From Aquipseudomonas guryensis (GTDB taxonomy: Bacteria; Pseudomonadota; Gammaproteobacteria; Pseudomonadales; Pseudomonadaceae): a stretch of DNA of 64,000 nt. The notes under the pieces are model-generated. The model was not told where the DNA came from and made no database searches. It saw only the letters and a list, made by a program, of their open reading frames with translations. Location: positions 1,550,001 through 1,614,000 of the forward strand of contig NZ_JACJFN010000001.1 of NCBI RefSeq assembly GCF_014164785.1. The letters are read 5' to 3'. Of this stretch, positions 43,362 to 51,859 are shown piece after piece. The position numbers were made by a program, and so were the translations under genes. How positions within the stretch are numbered: the stretch's first letter is position 1; every line of letters begins with the position of its first letter.

Positions 43362-44291
43362 TCAGCGCGTCATTTTCTTCACGAACACCACCACGAACAG
43401 GGCCATGGTGAAGCTGCCGGCGAAGGCCTCGAAGGCGGCAATCGGGCGGGCCAGGCCGTGCGGGGTAATGTCGCCATAGCCGAGGGTAGTGAAGGTCACC
43501 ACACTGAAATACAGGCAGCCGGCCAGATCCGTCAGATTGGCCAGCCAGCCGCGCTCCAGCGCCAGGCGCAGCGGCAAGTCGCCGTGGCGCACGCCGACCA
43601 GGAAGTAGAGCAGGCCGCAGACGAAGATCAGGCCCAGGGAAAACAGCACCACATTCAGCGGCTTCTCGCCGTAGCCGCTGAACAGGTCGACCAGCCAGGA
43701 CAGCAGGCGCTTGCCGGAGTAGCGCGGCATCTGCAGGCGACGCATGACCATCTCGCGGTGGAAGAAGATGCCCGCCTGCTCGAACAGCCCGGCCTTCTCC
43801 AGACGCAGGCGCAGGTTGCGGTAGGTTTCCTCGGCTTCCTCGAACAGCTGGCGGGCGGCGTCGTTGTCGCCGGCGCGCTGGCGTTCGCGGCCACGCCGTT
43901 CCTGAAGCAACTGGCGATCCCAGACCACGTTGTCCAGACGCGCACCTTCCAGGCGGATGCCCAGCAGGTTGCAGTCGCGCAGGTCGGCGCAGTGCAGGTT
44001 GGCGCCGCGCAGGTCGGCCTTCATCAGCGAACTGCCGCGCAGGTCGAGGGCGAACAGGTGGGCGTTCTGCAGGTCGGCGCGGTACAGGTCGGCGTTATGT
44101 AGCTGGTAGCCGCTGCGGCTGCCGTGGTTGACCAGGTCGATCCCGCTCAGCGCGGCATGCTTGAGCTGGAAGCCCTGCATCGGCTGGCCAGTGCGTGCGC
44201 GGGTTTGCAGGGCCTCACAGAGGCTTTCGGCCTGGTGTTGGTCGGTTGCGCCAGCGCGCCATGCGTGGTCTTCGATCGGTGCCGCAGCCAT
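43362..44291 (-). CDS. Pentapeptide-repeat / two-helix potassium channel fusion
   Basis: 309 residues. Residues about 45-125 are pentapeptide repeats (ADLYRADLQNAHLFALDLRG; ADLRGANLHCADLRDCNL), which form a right-handed quadrilateral helix. A charged helical linker (about 130-185) leads to a transmembrane helix, a pore loop with the K+ selectivity filter TLGYGD (269-274), and a final helix. This looks like an ion channel with a cytoplasmic pentapeptide sensor or scaffold. No RCK or cyclic-nucleotide domain is present. Confidence 0.9.
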   Translation of the reverse strand: MAAAPIEDHAWRAGATDQHQAESLCEALQTRARTGQPMQGFQLKHAALSGIDLVNHGSRSGYQLHNADLYRADLQNAHLFALDLRGSSLMKADLRGANLHCADLRDCNLLGIRLEGARLDNVVWDRQLLQERRGRERQRAGDNDAARQLFEEAEETYRNLRLRLEKAGLFEQAGIFFHREMVMRRLQMPRYSGKRLLSWLVDLFSGYGEKPLNVVLFSLGLIFVCGLLYFLVGVRHGDLPLRLALERGWLANLTDLAGCLYFSVVTFTTLGYGDITPHGLARPIAAFEAFAGSFTMALFVVVFVKKMTR

Positions 44292-44344
44292 GGGGCAATC
44301 CTCCGCTGTCTGCAGACAAGCCTAGCTGCACTGCACCTGGTGTA

Positions 44345-44905
44345 TCAGCCCTTGATCTGTCTCTCCACCCACAGCGCGTAGGCGTCGATGAACTTCTGCA
44401 GGAAGCCCCGCACGCCATCGTTGAGCTTGCCCTGCTCGTCGAAGAAGCTGCCGGCACCGCCCAGATAGGCTTCCGGCTGCTGCAGCACCGGCACGTCGAG
44501 GAATACCAGGGACTGACGCAGGTGGTGGTTGGCGCCAAAGCCGCCGACCGCGCCCGGCGAGGCGCTGAGCACGGCCCCCGGTTTGCCGCTGAACACGCTC
44601 TGGCCGTAGGGCCGCGAGCCGACATCGATGGCGTTCTTCAGCGGCGCCGGCACCGAGCGGTTGTATTCCGGGGTGACGAACAGCAGCGCATCGGCACTGT
44701 TTACCTGCTGGCGGAAGCGGCTGTAGGGCAATGGCGCCGGGTTGACGTCGATGTCTTCGTTGTACAGCGGCAGGTCGCCGATCTCGACGATATCCAGCTG
44801 CAGCGAAGGTGGGGCCAGTTCGGCCAGGGCCAGCGCCAGCTTGCGGTTGATCGATGCCTTGCGCAGGCTGCCGACGAGGACGGCGACGTTATGGATTTTG
44901 CTCAT
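44345..44905 (-). CDS. NADPH-dependent FMN reductase (ChrR/azoreductase-like)
   Basis: 186-residue flavodoxin-fold enzyme from ATG 44905 (AAGGAGT upstream). The phosphate-binding loop GSLRKASINRKLA, the TPEYNRSVPAPLKNAID motif and GAVGGFGANHHLRQ are characteristic of NADPH:FMN/quinone reductases such as ChrR. It probably reduces quinones or other electrophiles in the cytoplasm; the physiological substrate cannot be read. Confidence 0.9.
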   Translation of the reverse strand: MSKIHNVAVLVGSLRKASINRKLALALAELAPPSLQLDIVEIGDLPLYNEDIDVNPAPLPYSRFRQQVNSADALLFVTPEYNRSVPAPLKNAIDVGSRPYGQSVFSGKPGAVLSASPGAVGGFGANHHLRQSLVFLDVPVLQQPEAYLGGAGSFFDEQGKLNDGVRGFLQKFIDAYALWVERQIKG

Positions 44906-45192
44906 GATGACTCCTTGCACGGGTCAAGAAAGGACGAGCTGGAACTATAGTGCGGCTGCCAGAGTCTGCCTGGCACGCTCTATTTCGAGCCTGTGCGCAG
45001 TGACAAGCGGTGGCTTGACCTAAGCGTTGATTGCGCAGAAATTGACCAGGTGTCGGCGCAATGCCGAGCGGTCAAACAACAGTCATCAACGGGTTGCATG
45101 CTGACCCGGACAACAACAGATTCCTTGTTTTGCCGGTTGCTGCCCTGCGCACTGGCGGCCTGTCGCTGTCGGAAAACCCTGAGGACACCGCA

Positions 45193-45384
45193 ATGGATAG
45201 GTTTCAGTCGTTTGATCCGCGTTACCAGCTGGAGGCCGAAGAGCCTCCGGATGAGTTGATTCTGGAGGATGTGCCCGGTCGGGTGCTGATCCACGAGGAA
45301 ATCCAGCTGACCTTGCAGGCCATCGAGCGCCTTGCCGGACAGCTGCGCCAGCGAACGCCGCCGGGGCGTCAGTCCAGGTTTTGA
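45193..45384 (+). CDS. Small hypothetical protein (63 residues)
   Basis: ATG 45193 with GAGGA upstream gives a 63-residue acidic, probably helical protein (PDELILEDVPGRVLIHEEIQLTLQAIERLAG). No signal or membrane segment. Codon use matches neighbours. I do not recognise a family. The preceding 270 bases show no other gene. Confidence 0.55.
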   Translation: MDRFQSFDPRYQLEAEEPPDELILEDVPGRVLIHEEIQLTLQAIERLAGQLRQRTPPGRQSRF

Positions 45385-45426
45385 CTGCGGGCGCTCTACA
45401 CCGCTAGAAGCCTGTTTACGATGGCC

Positions 45427-45489
45427 CGTAGGGTGAGCTGTGCACACCAGAAGCCCCTGCAGGGACTGCGGTGCGCGCGGCACCCTACG
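45427..45489. repeat. Decayed GTAGGGTG-family palindrome
   Basis: CGTAGGGTGAGCTGTGCACACC (positions 45427-45448) pairs imperfectly with 45470-45489 (…GGCACCCTACG). Same family as 32260 and 47604. Confidence 0.7.
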
Positions 45490-45559
45490 GCAGGGCGTCC
45501 AGGTTCAAGCCTGGGCAGCCCTGTGCCTCGTGTGCGCGGGGCAAGATCGCAACCGGCGC

Positions 45560-45991
45560 TTAGCGCAGGATCATGCAGGTGGCGGTGCCGTAGGCGTAGA
45601 GGGTGCCGTCTGCATCACGGATGCTGCCTTCGGAGATGACCAAGCGCGAGCTGACGTTGATCACCTTGCCTTCGGCGCGCAGCGTGCGGTTGAAGGGGAT
45701 GGCCTTGCTCATCTTCACGTTCAGCTCGATGGTGCCGTAGCTCTCGCCAGCGCCCAGGGCGGTGTGGGTGGCACAGCCGGTTACCGAGTCCAGTACGGTG
45801 GCGGCGAAGCCGCCATGCACGCCGCCCAGCGGGTTGGTGTGACGCTCGTCGGCGGTGACGGCGAAGACCACGCGGTTGGCCTCCACCGTCTCGACTTCCA
45901 TGGGCATGGTCTTGGCGATACCGGGCTTGGGGAAGTGCCCGGCGGCGAAGGCTTGCATGATTTCCAGGCCGGTCATCTGTTGCGGATTCAT
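45560..45991 (-). CDS. PaaI-family acyl-CoA thioesterase
   Basis: 143-residue hotdog-fold protein from ATG 45991 (AGAGGA at the right distance). The PaaI signature NPLGGVHGGFAATVLDSVTGCA carries the active-site HGG, followed by the ELNVKMSKAIPF strand. It likely hydrolyses an acyl- or aryl-CoA thioester. It follows the alpha/beta hydrolase gene on the same strand (30-base gap) and may belong to the TetR operon. Confidence 0.9.
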   Translation of the reverse strand: MNPQQMTGLEIMQAFAAGHFPKPGIAKTMPMEVETVEANRVVFAVTADERHTNPLGGVHGGFAATVLDSVTGCATHTALGAGESYGTIELNVKMSKAIPFNRTLRAEGKVINVSSRLVISEGSIRDADGTLYAYGTATCMILR

Positions 45992-46021
45992 CACGGTTTT
46001 CCTCTGGGAATGGTTTGCCGC

Positions 46022-46909
46022 TCAGGCGGCGCGGCGATTGGTATGCAGCTGTTCGAACCAGCCCAGCGCCTCGTCCCACAGTGGCGTGGCGCTGCTGCGG
46101 AAGTAGCCCATATGGCCAATGGCGCCGAGGCCTTCGGCCTGCGAGTCGATGGTGCGGGCCTGATAGGGCGCGGCGCTGTAGGCGGCCATGAAGGAGTCAC
46201 GCGAGCTGGGTGGCGCCCACAGGTCGTCGAGGGTGTTGGCGGCGACGATCGGCGTGCGCACGTTGGCGAACTGCGCGGCTAGATGGCCTTGCTCGGGGTC
46301 GTCGAAGAAATAGCGCGGGTAGCGGCACCAGCGTTTCCACTGTTGGTACACGCCCAGCGGCAGGTCTTCGCCCATGCCCAGCTTGCTCCAGGCCAGGTAG
46401 CCCTTGCGCATCACGATCAACGGGCCGACCAGGTTCCACATCAGCTGTACGCGCACGCGTTCGGCACGCGGCATCCAGCCGTGCCAGCCGGCCCCGGTGC
46501 CGAAGGTATAGAACCCGGCGACCCGTTCGTGCCCCGGCAGCAGGCCGAAGGCATGGCCGCCGAAGGAGTGACCGACCATGTAGGTGGGCAGGTCGTCGCC
46601 GTGCAGGTGATCGAGGGCGGCGGCCAGGTCATGGGTGGCCCAGTCCAGGTAGCGCATATCGAAGCCACGCAGCTGCGCCGGTTTGGACTGGCCGATGCCG
46701 CGATAGTCGACGCTCAGGGTGCTGTAGCCGCGCTGCGCAGCGTACTCGGCGAAACGCCGGTAGAAGCCCTGCGGTACGCCGGTGGCGCCGCCGATCAGCA
46801 GGCGCGCGCGCGGCTGTGGCGCGTGATACAGGGTGGCGCGCAGCGGGTAGCCGTCGCGGGCGCTGAGCTGCAGTTCTTCACGAAGGATGTTCGGGCTTTC
46901 ACTGGTCAT
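46022..46909 (-). CDS. Alpha/beta hydrolase (serine aminopeptidase-like)
   Basis: 295 residues from ATG 46909; a longer frame to 47296 is an artefact of overlap with the TetR gene. VDYRGIGQSKP precedes the nucleophile elbow GHSFGG (serine nucleophile). The acidic member is probably in NTLDDLWAPPSS and the histidine in AIGHMGYF. The substrate is unknown. It overlaps the TetR gene by 11 bases and is the probable target of that repressor. Confidence 0.88.
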   Translation of the reverse strand: MTSESPNILREELQLSARDGYPLRATLYHAPQPRARLLIGGATGVPQGFYRRFAEYAAQRGYSTLSVDYRGIGQSKPAQLRGFDMRYLDWATHDLAAALDHLHGDDLPTYMVGHSFGGHAFGLLPGHERVAGFYTFGTGAGWHGWMPRAERVRVQLMWNLVGPLIVMRKGYLAWSKLGMGEDLPLGVYQQWKRWCRYPRYFFDDPEQGHLAAQFANVRTPIVAANTLDDLWAPPSSRDSFMAAYSAAPYQARTIDSQAEGLGAIGHMGYFRSSATPLWDEALGWFEQLHTNRRAA

Positions 46910-47498
46910 GGCGGGTCTCCCGCGGGTAGTCACGCAGTAGCTGGAAAAGCGCCGCACTGGCGCGTTGCAAGGGCTCGCTGCTGCCGGCCACTCGGGCCTG
47001 CAGCAAGCCGCCTTCATAGAGCGAGATAAACAGGTTGGCGAAGCTGTCGGCGCTGTCGGCGCTGAAGCCGACGCCCTGCAACTGGGTTGCCAGGGCCTGG
47101 CGCAGGCGGGTGAAACAGCCGGCCAGGGCGGCGCGGATCTCGACATCCTCCGGGCCGCTTTCCAGGGCCACGGTGGCCAGCGGGCAGCCGCGCTCGAAGC
47201 GACTGCCTTCGAGCTGCTGCAGGGTGTTGTCGAGCCAGCGCTGCATGGCCCGCAGCGGGTCCGGATGCTCGCGGAACAGCTGGGCGAAGAAGCCATCGAT
47301 ACGCTGGCCGATGTGCTCGATGGCCGCCACTGCCAGCTCGTTCTTGCCGCCGGGAAAGTGGTGATAGAGGCTGCCTTTGGGCGCCTGGGCCTGGGCCAGC
47401 AGCTCGTTCAGGCCGGCGCCATGCAGCCCCTTGCGTTGCAGGGTATCGGCCATGGCGGCGATCAGTTTGTCGCGGGTGCTGAGGTTATGTGCGTTCAT
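46899..47498 (-). CDS. TetR-family repressor (YxaF/LmrA type)
   Basis: 199 residues. The N-terminal helix-turn-helix (LNELLAQAQAPKGSLYHHFPGGKNELA) is of the LmrA/YxaF subgroup, with the GSLYHHFPGGK recognition helix. The C-terminal ligand domain contains GCPLATVALE. A perfect operator palindrome lies 12 bases upstream of its ATG, so it is autoregulated together with the hydrolase. Confidence 0.92.
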   Translation of the reverse strand: MNAHNLSTRDKLIAAMADTLQRKGLHGAGLNELLAQAQAPKGSLYHHFPGGKNELAVAAIEHIGQRIDGFFAQLFREHPDPLRAMQRWLDNTLQQLEGSRFERGCPLATVALESGPEDVEIRAALAGCFTRLRQALATQLQGVGFSADSADSFANLFISLYEGGLLQARVAGSSEPLQRASAALFQLLRDYPRETRHDQ

Positions 47499-47509
47499 GA
47501 CGCTATATG

Positions 47510-47525
47510 TAGACCAGTCGGTCTA
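47510..47525. promoter_or_regulatory. TetR operator
   Basis: TAGACCAGTCGGTCTA is a perfect 16-base palindrome, the form bound by YxaF/LmrA-type TetR proteins. It lies directly upstream of the TetR ATG. Confidence 0.85.
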
Positions 47526-47603
47526 GTGATGAAAAGCGTCAGATGCGCCGATTCAGCGGGCTAATCGGTCGTGATCAGTACAGCATGTGGGGGCTTAGGT
47601 CGC

Positions 47604-47667
47604 TTAGGGTGAGCTGTGCGCGCCGATAGGCCCGTAGTGGTGCCCGGTGTGCACGGCGTACCCTACA
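47604..47667. repeat. Decayed GTAGGGTG-family palindrome
   Basis: TTAGGGTGAGCTGTGCGCGCC near 47604 faces GGTGTGCACGGCGTACCCTA near 47646. Several mismatches. It sits between TetR and LysR genes. Confidence 0.65.
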
Positions 47668-47694
47668 GGGAGTCCTCCGAAGGGCAGATGAATC

Positions 47695-48588
47695 TCAGGC
47701 AAAGACCGCCAGCAGATCCTCGACCAGCGCCTGCTGCGCTTCGCTGGGCTGGCGGCCACGGTGTTGGGCCAGGCGGAATTCGACGCTGAACCCCTGTTGT
47801 TCGGGCTGCACGGCTTGCAGTCGGCCGCGCGCGACCCAGGGCGCGGCGATGTGCTCGGGCAGGTAGCCGATATGCGCGCCGGACAGGATAAAAGCCAGGG
47901 TGCCCTCCACCTGCTCGCAGCGCGCGCTGCTGCTACCGGCCTGCCAGGGCTCGTCGTTGTCGAAGAAACGGTAGGGATGCAGCACGCCGTCGCAGTGCGC
48001 CAGTTCCGTGGCCTCGACCTGCCCCTGGCCGAACAACGGATGACCGCGGCCGCAGTACAGATGCTGCTGCTCGACGAACAGCCGCTGGTAGTCCAACGCC
48101 GTCTGCGCCCCGGAGAAGTAGCCGATGGCCAGTTGCAGCTGGCCTTGCAACAGGCGTCGCTCCAGTTCGGCCGGCACGGCGCTGAGCAGTTCGATCTGCA
48201 CCGCCTGGTTGCGTCGGCGAAAACGGCTGATGGCTGCCGCGACCTGCTCCAGCACCTCGTCGGCAAGCGCCTCGGACAGGCCGATATGCAGCTCGCCGAG
48301 CAGCTTGTCGGCCATGCCCTGGGCTTCGCCCTTGAAGGTTTCGATGGCGCCGAACAGTTTGCGCGTGGCCGCCAGCACCTGCTCGCCCTTGGTCGTCAGA
48401 CGAAAGCCGGCCTTGCCGCGCTCGCACAGGCGAAAGCCCAGGCGTGTTTCCAGCTTGGCCATCTGCGTGCTGATAGTCGACTGGCCGATCCCCAGTTCGC
48501 CCTGGGCCGCACTGAAACCGCCGCTTTCCACCACGGTGACGAACAGGCGCAGCAGTTGCAGATCGAGGTCGCGCAGTTGGCTGAGCAT
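47695..48588 (-). CDS. LysR-family regulator
   Basis: 297 residues from ATG 48588 (weak TGGA upstream; an ATG at 48603 adds five residues). It has the winged helix-turn-helix (VESGGFSAAQGELGIGQSTISTQMAKLE) and a periplasmic-binding-like effector domain. It is divergent from the solute-binding protein and ureohydrolase genes, which it probably controls. The intergenic region holds a REP that separates it from the plus-strand start. Confidence 0.88.
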   Translation of the reverse strand: MLSQLRDLDLQLLRLFVTVVESGGFSAAQGELGIGQSTISTQMAKLETRLGFRLCERGKAGFRLTTKGEQVLAATRKLFGAIETFKGEAQGMADKLLGELHIGLSEALADEVLEQVAAAISRFRRRNQAVQIELLSAVPAELERRLLQGQLQLAIGYFSGAQTALDYQRLFVEQQHLYCGRGHPLFGQGQVEATELAHCDGVLHPYRFFDNDEPWQAGSSSARCEQVEGTLAFILSGAHIGYLPEHIAAPWVARGRLQAVQPEQQGFSVEFRLAQHRGRQPSEAQQALVEDLLAVFA

Positions 48589-48673
48589 GTTGATTCCAAA
48601 CATTGATGAATGGCGATGCCAGAGTAGATCACTTCGTATTTATCGGAAGCAATGCCGGGCGCAGGATGCAGCC

Positions 48674-48744
48674 TGTAGGAGCCAGCTTGCTGGCGATCCA
48701 GCGCACACCAGGCATCGGTGATCGCCAGCAAGCTGGCTGCTACG
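48674..48744. repeat. REP element, near-perfect 25-bp inverted repeat
   Basis: Arm 48674-48698 is the same unit as at 39319; the right arm 48720-48744 has one change (GCTGCTAC for GCTCCTAC). It lies in the LysR/binding-protein promoter gap, an unusual position for a REP. Confidence 0.88.
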
Positions 48745-48781
48745 GAAGCCGCGCCCAGTCAGTCCAACGAGGTTGTCCACC

Positions 48782-49855
48782 ATGCGTCTTGCTGCAAGCT
48801 TGTTCATGCTCGCCTTCGCCCTGCCGCTGCAGGCAGAGGAGAAAGTTCTCAACCTGTACAACTGGGCCGATTACGTGGCGCCCGAGGCGCTCAAGCGCTT
48901 TCAGGCCGAGACCGGCATCCGGGTCAAGTACGACACTTTCGACAGCGCCGAGGTGCTGGACGCCAAGCTGCTCACCGGCGGCAGTGGCTACGACGTCGTG
49001 TTTCCCGCCTCCAGTGGCTTGGGCCGGGCGATCCAGGCCAAAGCCGTGCAACCGGTCGGCGAATTGAGCAACGCTGGCAACCTTGACCCGGAGATGCTCG
49101 CCAAGCTGGCCTTCATCGATCCGGGCAACCGCTACGGGGTGCCCTACACCTGGGGCACTGTCGGCCTGGGCATCAACAAACAGGCGGTGCAGCAGCGCCT
49201 GCCGGGCGTGGCGCTGGATAGCCTCGACCTGCTGTTCAAGCCTGAGTACGCCGCCAAGCTCAAGGACTGCGGCATTGCCGTGCTCGATTCGCCACAGGAA
49301 GTGGTAGCCATCGCTCTCAACTACCTGGGCAAGAAACCCTACGGCGGCAACCCGGATGACCTGCAGGCGGTCAAGGCGCTGCTCGCCGAACTGCAGCCCA
49401 ACCTGCGCTACGTGGCCACCGCGCGGCATATCGACGACCTGGCCAAGGGTGAGATCTGCCTGGCGCTGACCTACACCGGCGACGCCGGCATGGCCGCCGC
49501 CCGCGCCGCCGAGGCCCAGCAGCCGTTCGAGGTGCTCTACCGCATCCCCCGCGAAGGCACGCTGATCTGGTTCGACACCATGGCCATCCCGGTGGATGCG
49601 CCGCACCCCGAGGCGGCGCGGGCCTTCATCGACTACATGCTCAAGCCTGAAGCCATCGCCGAGCTGACCAACGCGCTGTACTTCGCCAACGCCAACCGTG
49701 CGGCCACCCCGCTGCTGGACGAGGCGGTGAGCGGAGACCCGGATATCTACCCGCCACGCCTGGTGCGCAAAAAACTGTTCGCCGAGCAGATCCTGCCGCT
49801 GCGCGCCCAGCGTGAGCGGACCCGCCTATGGGCCAGCTTCCGCACCCAATATTAA
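48782..49855 (+). CDS. Polyamine/guanidino-type periplasmic binding protein (PotF/SpuD-like)
   Basis: 357 residues from ATG 48782, signal peptide cleaved near LQA/E. The PotD/PotF opening LNLYNWADYVAPEALKRFQAETG and the YTWGTVGLGINK segment mark the spermidine/putrescine-binding family. No ATP-binding or permease genes accompany it, so it must share a transporter or act as a sensor. It precedes a ureohydrolase by ten bases, suggesting a ligand such as agmatine or a guanidino acid. Confidence 0.9.
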   Translation: MRLAASLFMLAFALPLQAEEKVLNLYNWADYVAPEALKRFQAETGIRVKYDTFDSAEVLDAKLLTGGSGYDVVFPASSGLGRAIQAKAVQPVGELSNAGNLDPEMLAKLAFIDPGNRYGVPYTWGTVGLGINKQAVQQRLPGVALDSLDLLFKPEYAAKLKDCGIAVLDSPQEVVAIALNYLGKKPYGGNPDDLQAVKALLAELQPNLRYVATARHIDDLAKGEICLALTYTGDAGMAAARAAEAQQPFEVLYRIPREGTLIWFDTMAIPVDAPHPEAARAFIDYMLKPEAIAELTNALYFANANRAATPLLDEAVSGDPDIYPPRLVRKKLFAEQILPLRAQRERTRLWASFRTQY

Positions 49856-49865
49856 GGAGACCGAC

Positions 49866-50819
49866 ATGGACCAAGCCTTCGACAACGACCAGGCCATCAC
49901 CCGCGACAGCCTGTACGGCACCAGCGCCGAACCCACCTACGCCGGCATCACCAGCTTTATGCGCCGCCGCTATACCCGCGATCTGCGCGGCGTGGACCTG
50001 GTGGTCAGCGGCGTGCCGTTCGACACCGCCACCACCAATCGCCCCGGCAGCCGCTTCGGCCCGCGCGCCATTCGCGCCGCCTCGATCCAGTCGGCCTGGG
50101 CCCGCCACTACCCCTGGGAGTTCGACCCGTTCGATGTGCTGGCCTGCATCGACTACGGCGACTGTAACTTCGACCATGGCACCCCGCAGGACACCCCGGC
50201 GGCCATCGAGGCCCATGCCGACAGGATTCTCGCTGCCGGCTGCGCCATGCTTACTTTGGGCGGCGACCACTTCATCAGCTACCCGCTGCTCAAGGCCCAT
50301 GCGAAACAACACGGGGCACTGTCACTGATCCACTTCGACGCGCACAGCGACACCTGGCCGGACGAGGAGGGTGCGCGCATCGACCACGGCACCATGTTCT
50401 ATCACGCGGCCAAGGAGGGTTTGGTCGACCCGGCGCGCTCGGTGCAGATCGGTCTGCGCACCACCAACGACGACGTGATGGGTTTCCAGGTGCTGGATGC
50501 GCGGCAGGTCAACCGCAGCACCCCGGAGCAGATCGCCGAGCTGATCCGTGCCCGCGTCGGTGACCACCCGGTGTACCTGACCTTCGACATCGACTGTCTC
50601 GACCCGGCCTTCGCCCCCGGCACTGGCACCCCGGTGTGCGGCGGCCTCTCCAGCCACCAGGCGCTGGAAATCCTGCGTGGCCTGCGCGGTATCAACCTGG
50701 TCGGCATGGACGTGGTGGAAGTCGCACCGCCCTACGACAACGCCGAAGTCACCGCCCTGGCCGGCGCCACCCTGGCCATGGAGATGATCTGCCTGTATGC
50801 CGCGCGGCATAAGTTGTAA
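49866..50819 (+). CDS. Agmatinase/guanidinobutyrase-type ureohydrolase
   Basis: 317-residue manganese enzyme that removes urea from a guanidino compound. The start is ATG 49866 (AAGGAG upstream). All metal ligands are present: His135 in GGDHF, Asp158/His160/Asp162 in DAHSD, Asp241/Asp243 in DIDCLDP. Length and sequence fit the P. aeruginosa SpeB/GbuA/GpuA group. I cannot separate agmatine, 4-guanidinobutyrate or 3-guanidinopropionate by eye. It forms an operon with the binding protein, under a LysR. Confidence 0.93.
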   Translation: MDQAFDNDQAITRDSLYGTSAEPTYAGITSFMRRRYTRDLRGVDLVVSGVPFDTATTNRPGSRFGPRAIRAASIQSAWARHYPWEFDPFDVLACIDYGDCNFDHGTPQDTPAAIEAHADRILAAGCAMLTLGGDHFISYPLLKAHAKQHGALSLIHFDAHSDTWPDEEGARIDHGTMFYHAAKEGLVDPARSVQIGLRTTNDDVMGFQVLDARQVNRSTPEQIAELIRARVGDHPVYLTFDIDCLDPAFAPGTGTPVCGGLSSHQALEILRGLRGINLVGMDVVEVAPPYDNAEVTALAGATLAMEMICLYAARHKL

Positions 50820-50821
50820 TC

Positions 50822-50861
50822 CGTAGGGCGGGTGAAGCCAGCGGGTTGCACCCGCCCTACG
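50822..50861. repeat. GTAGGGCGGGTG palindrome overlapping a stop codon
   Basis: CGTAGGGCGGGTG (50822-50834) and CACCCGCCCTACG (50849-50861) are perfect complements. The minus-strand LysR stop codon (50857-50859) lies inside the right arm. It may serve as a shared terminator of the converging genes. Confidence 0.8.
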
Positions 50862-51762
50862 CCGGCTTCGTCTGACCATCCTGCGCGTGAATGATCTGCT
50901 GCAACTGTTCGGCCGCCGGCGACAGGCTATGCCCGGCACGGCTGACGATGCCGTAGGCCGAGCGGGCCAGGGCCGGGTCGCCGGCCAGGCGCAGGGTGAC
51001 CAGTCGCCCGGCCTGCACATCGGCGGCCACCACATCCCAGGGCGCCAGGCTCAGCACATCGCTGGTCGACACCAGCTCCTTGAGCACCATGAAATTGTCG
51101 CACTGGATGCTCAGCGGATTCGCGCCATCACCCAGGCGCTGCAGCAGGCGCTCGACCTCCACCGGCATCTGCGTGCCGGCCAGGGGGAATTCGCCCAGAG
51201 CGGCTGGCATCAGCGGTTGGCGCTGGCACAACGGATGCTGCGGACGGCAGAACAGCACGCCGTGATGGCTCTGCAGTGCCGTCACCTGCAGCTGGGGATC
51301 GTCGTGGAACTCGCGAGTATCGGCGACGAACAGCTCGATCTCGTCGTCCAGCAGGCGCTCGCGCAACTGCTGCCAGTTGTCGATCAGCAGCTGCACGCGC
51401 ACCTGTGGGTAATGTGCGGCGAACTGGCCGATGGCCTGCGGCACCAAGCGCGCGGCGGGGTAGGGACCGGCGCCCAGGCGCAGCTCGCCGCTACTCAGAT
51501 TGCCCAGCTGGCTCACCGCATTGCTCAGCGCCCGGCTGCCGGCGAGCAGGCGGCGGGCATGTTCCAGCACCAGCTGGCCGTGGGCGGTGAGGCTGATGCC
51601 GCGGCTGTGGCGGTCGACCAGGTTGCAGCCGAGGCTGCACTCCAGCGCCTGGATGCTGCGGCTCAGCGCCGGCTGGCTGAGGTGCACGGCTTCGGCGGCA
51701 CGGGCGAAGTGGCCGTGCTCGGCGAGAGCGACGAAATGGCGGAGCTGACGAAGATCGTTCAT
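50857..51762 (-). CDS. LysR-family regulator (SdsB-like)
   Basis: 301 residues. The N-terminal winged helix (EHGHFARAAEAVHLSQPALSRSIQALE) is followed by an effector-binding domain. It is divergent from the alkylsulfatase gene, the same arrangement as SdsB1/SdsA1 in P. aeruginosa, where SdsB1 activates the sulfatase in response to SDS. Its stop lies in a palindrome. Confidence 0.88.
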   Translation of the reverse strand: MNDLRQLRHFVALAEHGHFARAAEAVHLSQPALSRSIQALECSLGCNLVDRHSRGISLTAHGQLVLEHARRLLAGSRALSNAVSQLGNLSSGELRLGAGPYPAARLVPQAIGQFAAHYPQVRVQLLIDNWQQLRERLLDDEIELFVADTREFHDDPQLQVTALQSHHGVLFCRPQHPLCQRQPLMPAALGEFPLAGTQMPVEVERLLQRLGDGANPLSIQCDNFMVLKELVSTSDVLSLAPWDVVAADVQAGRLVTLRLAGDPALARSAYGIVSRAGHSLSPAAEQLQQIIHAQDGQTKPA

Positions 51763-51859
51763 GCGCAGATTGCATCATTGTCTGATTTGGAATGCATTGG
51801 AATTATTGGCTGCCATTGGCCAATCTGCCAGCACTGCCCACCACTATGAGCGTCTGCGC

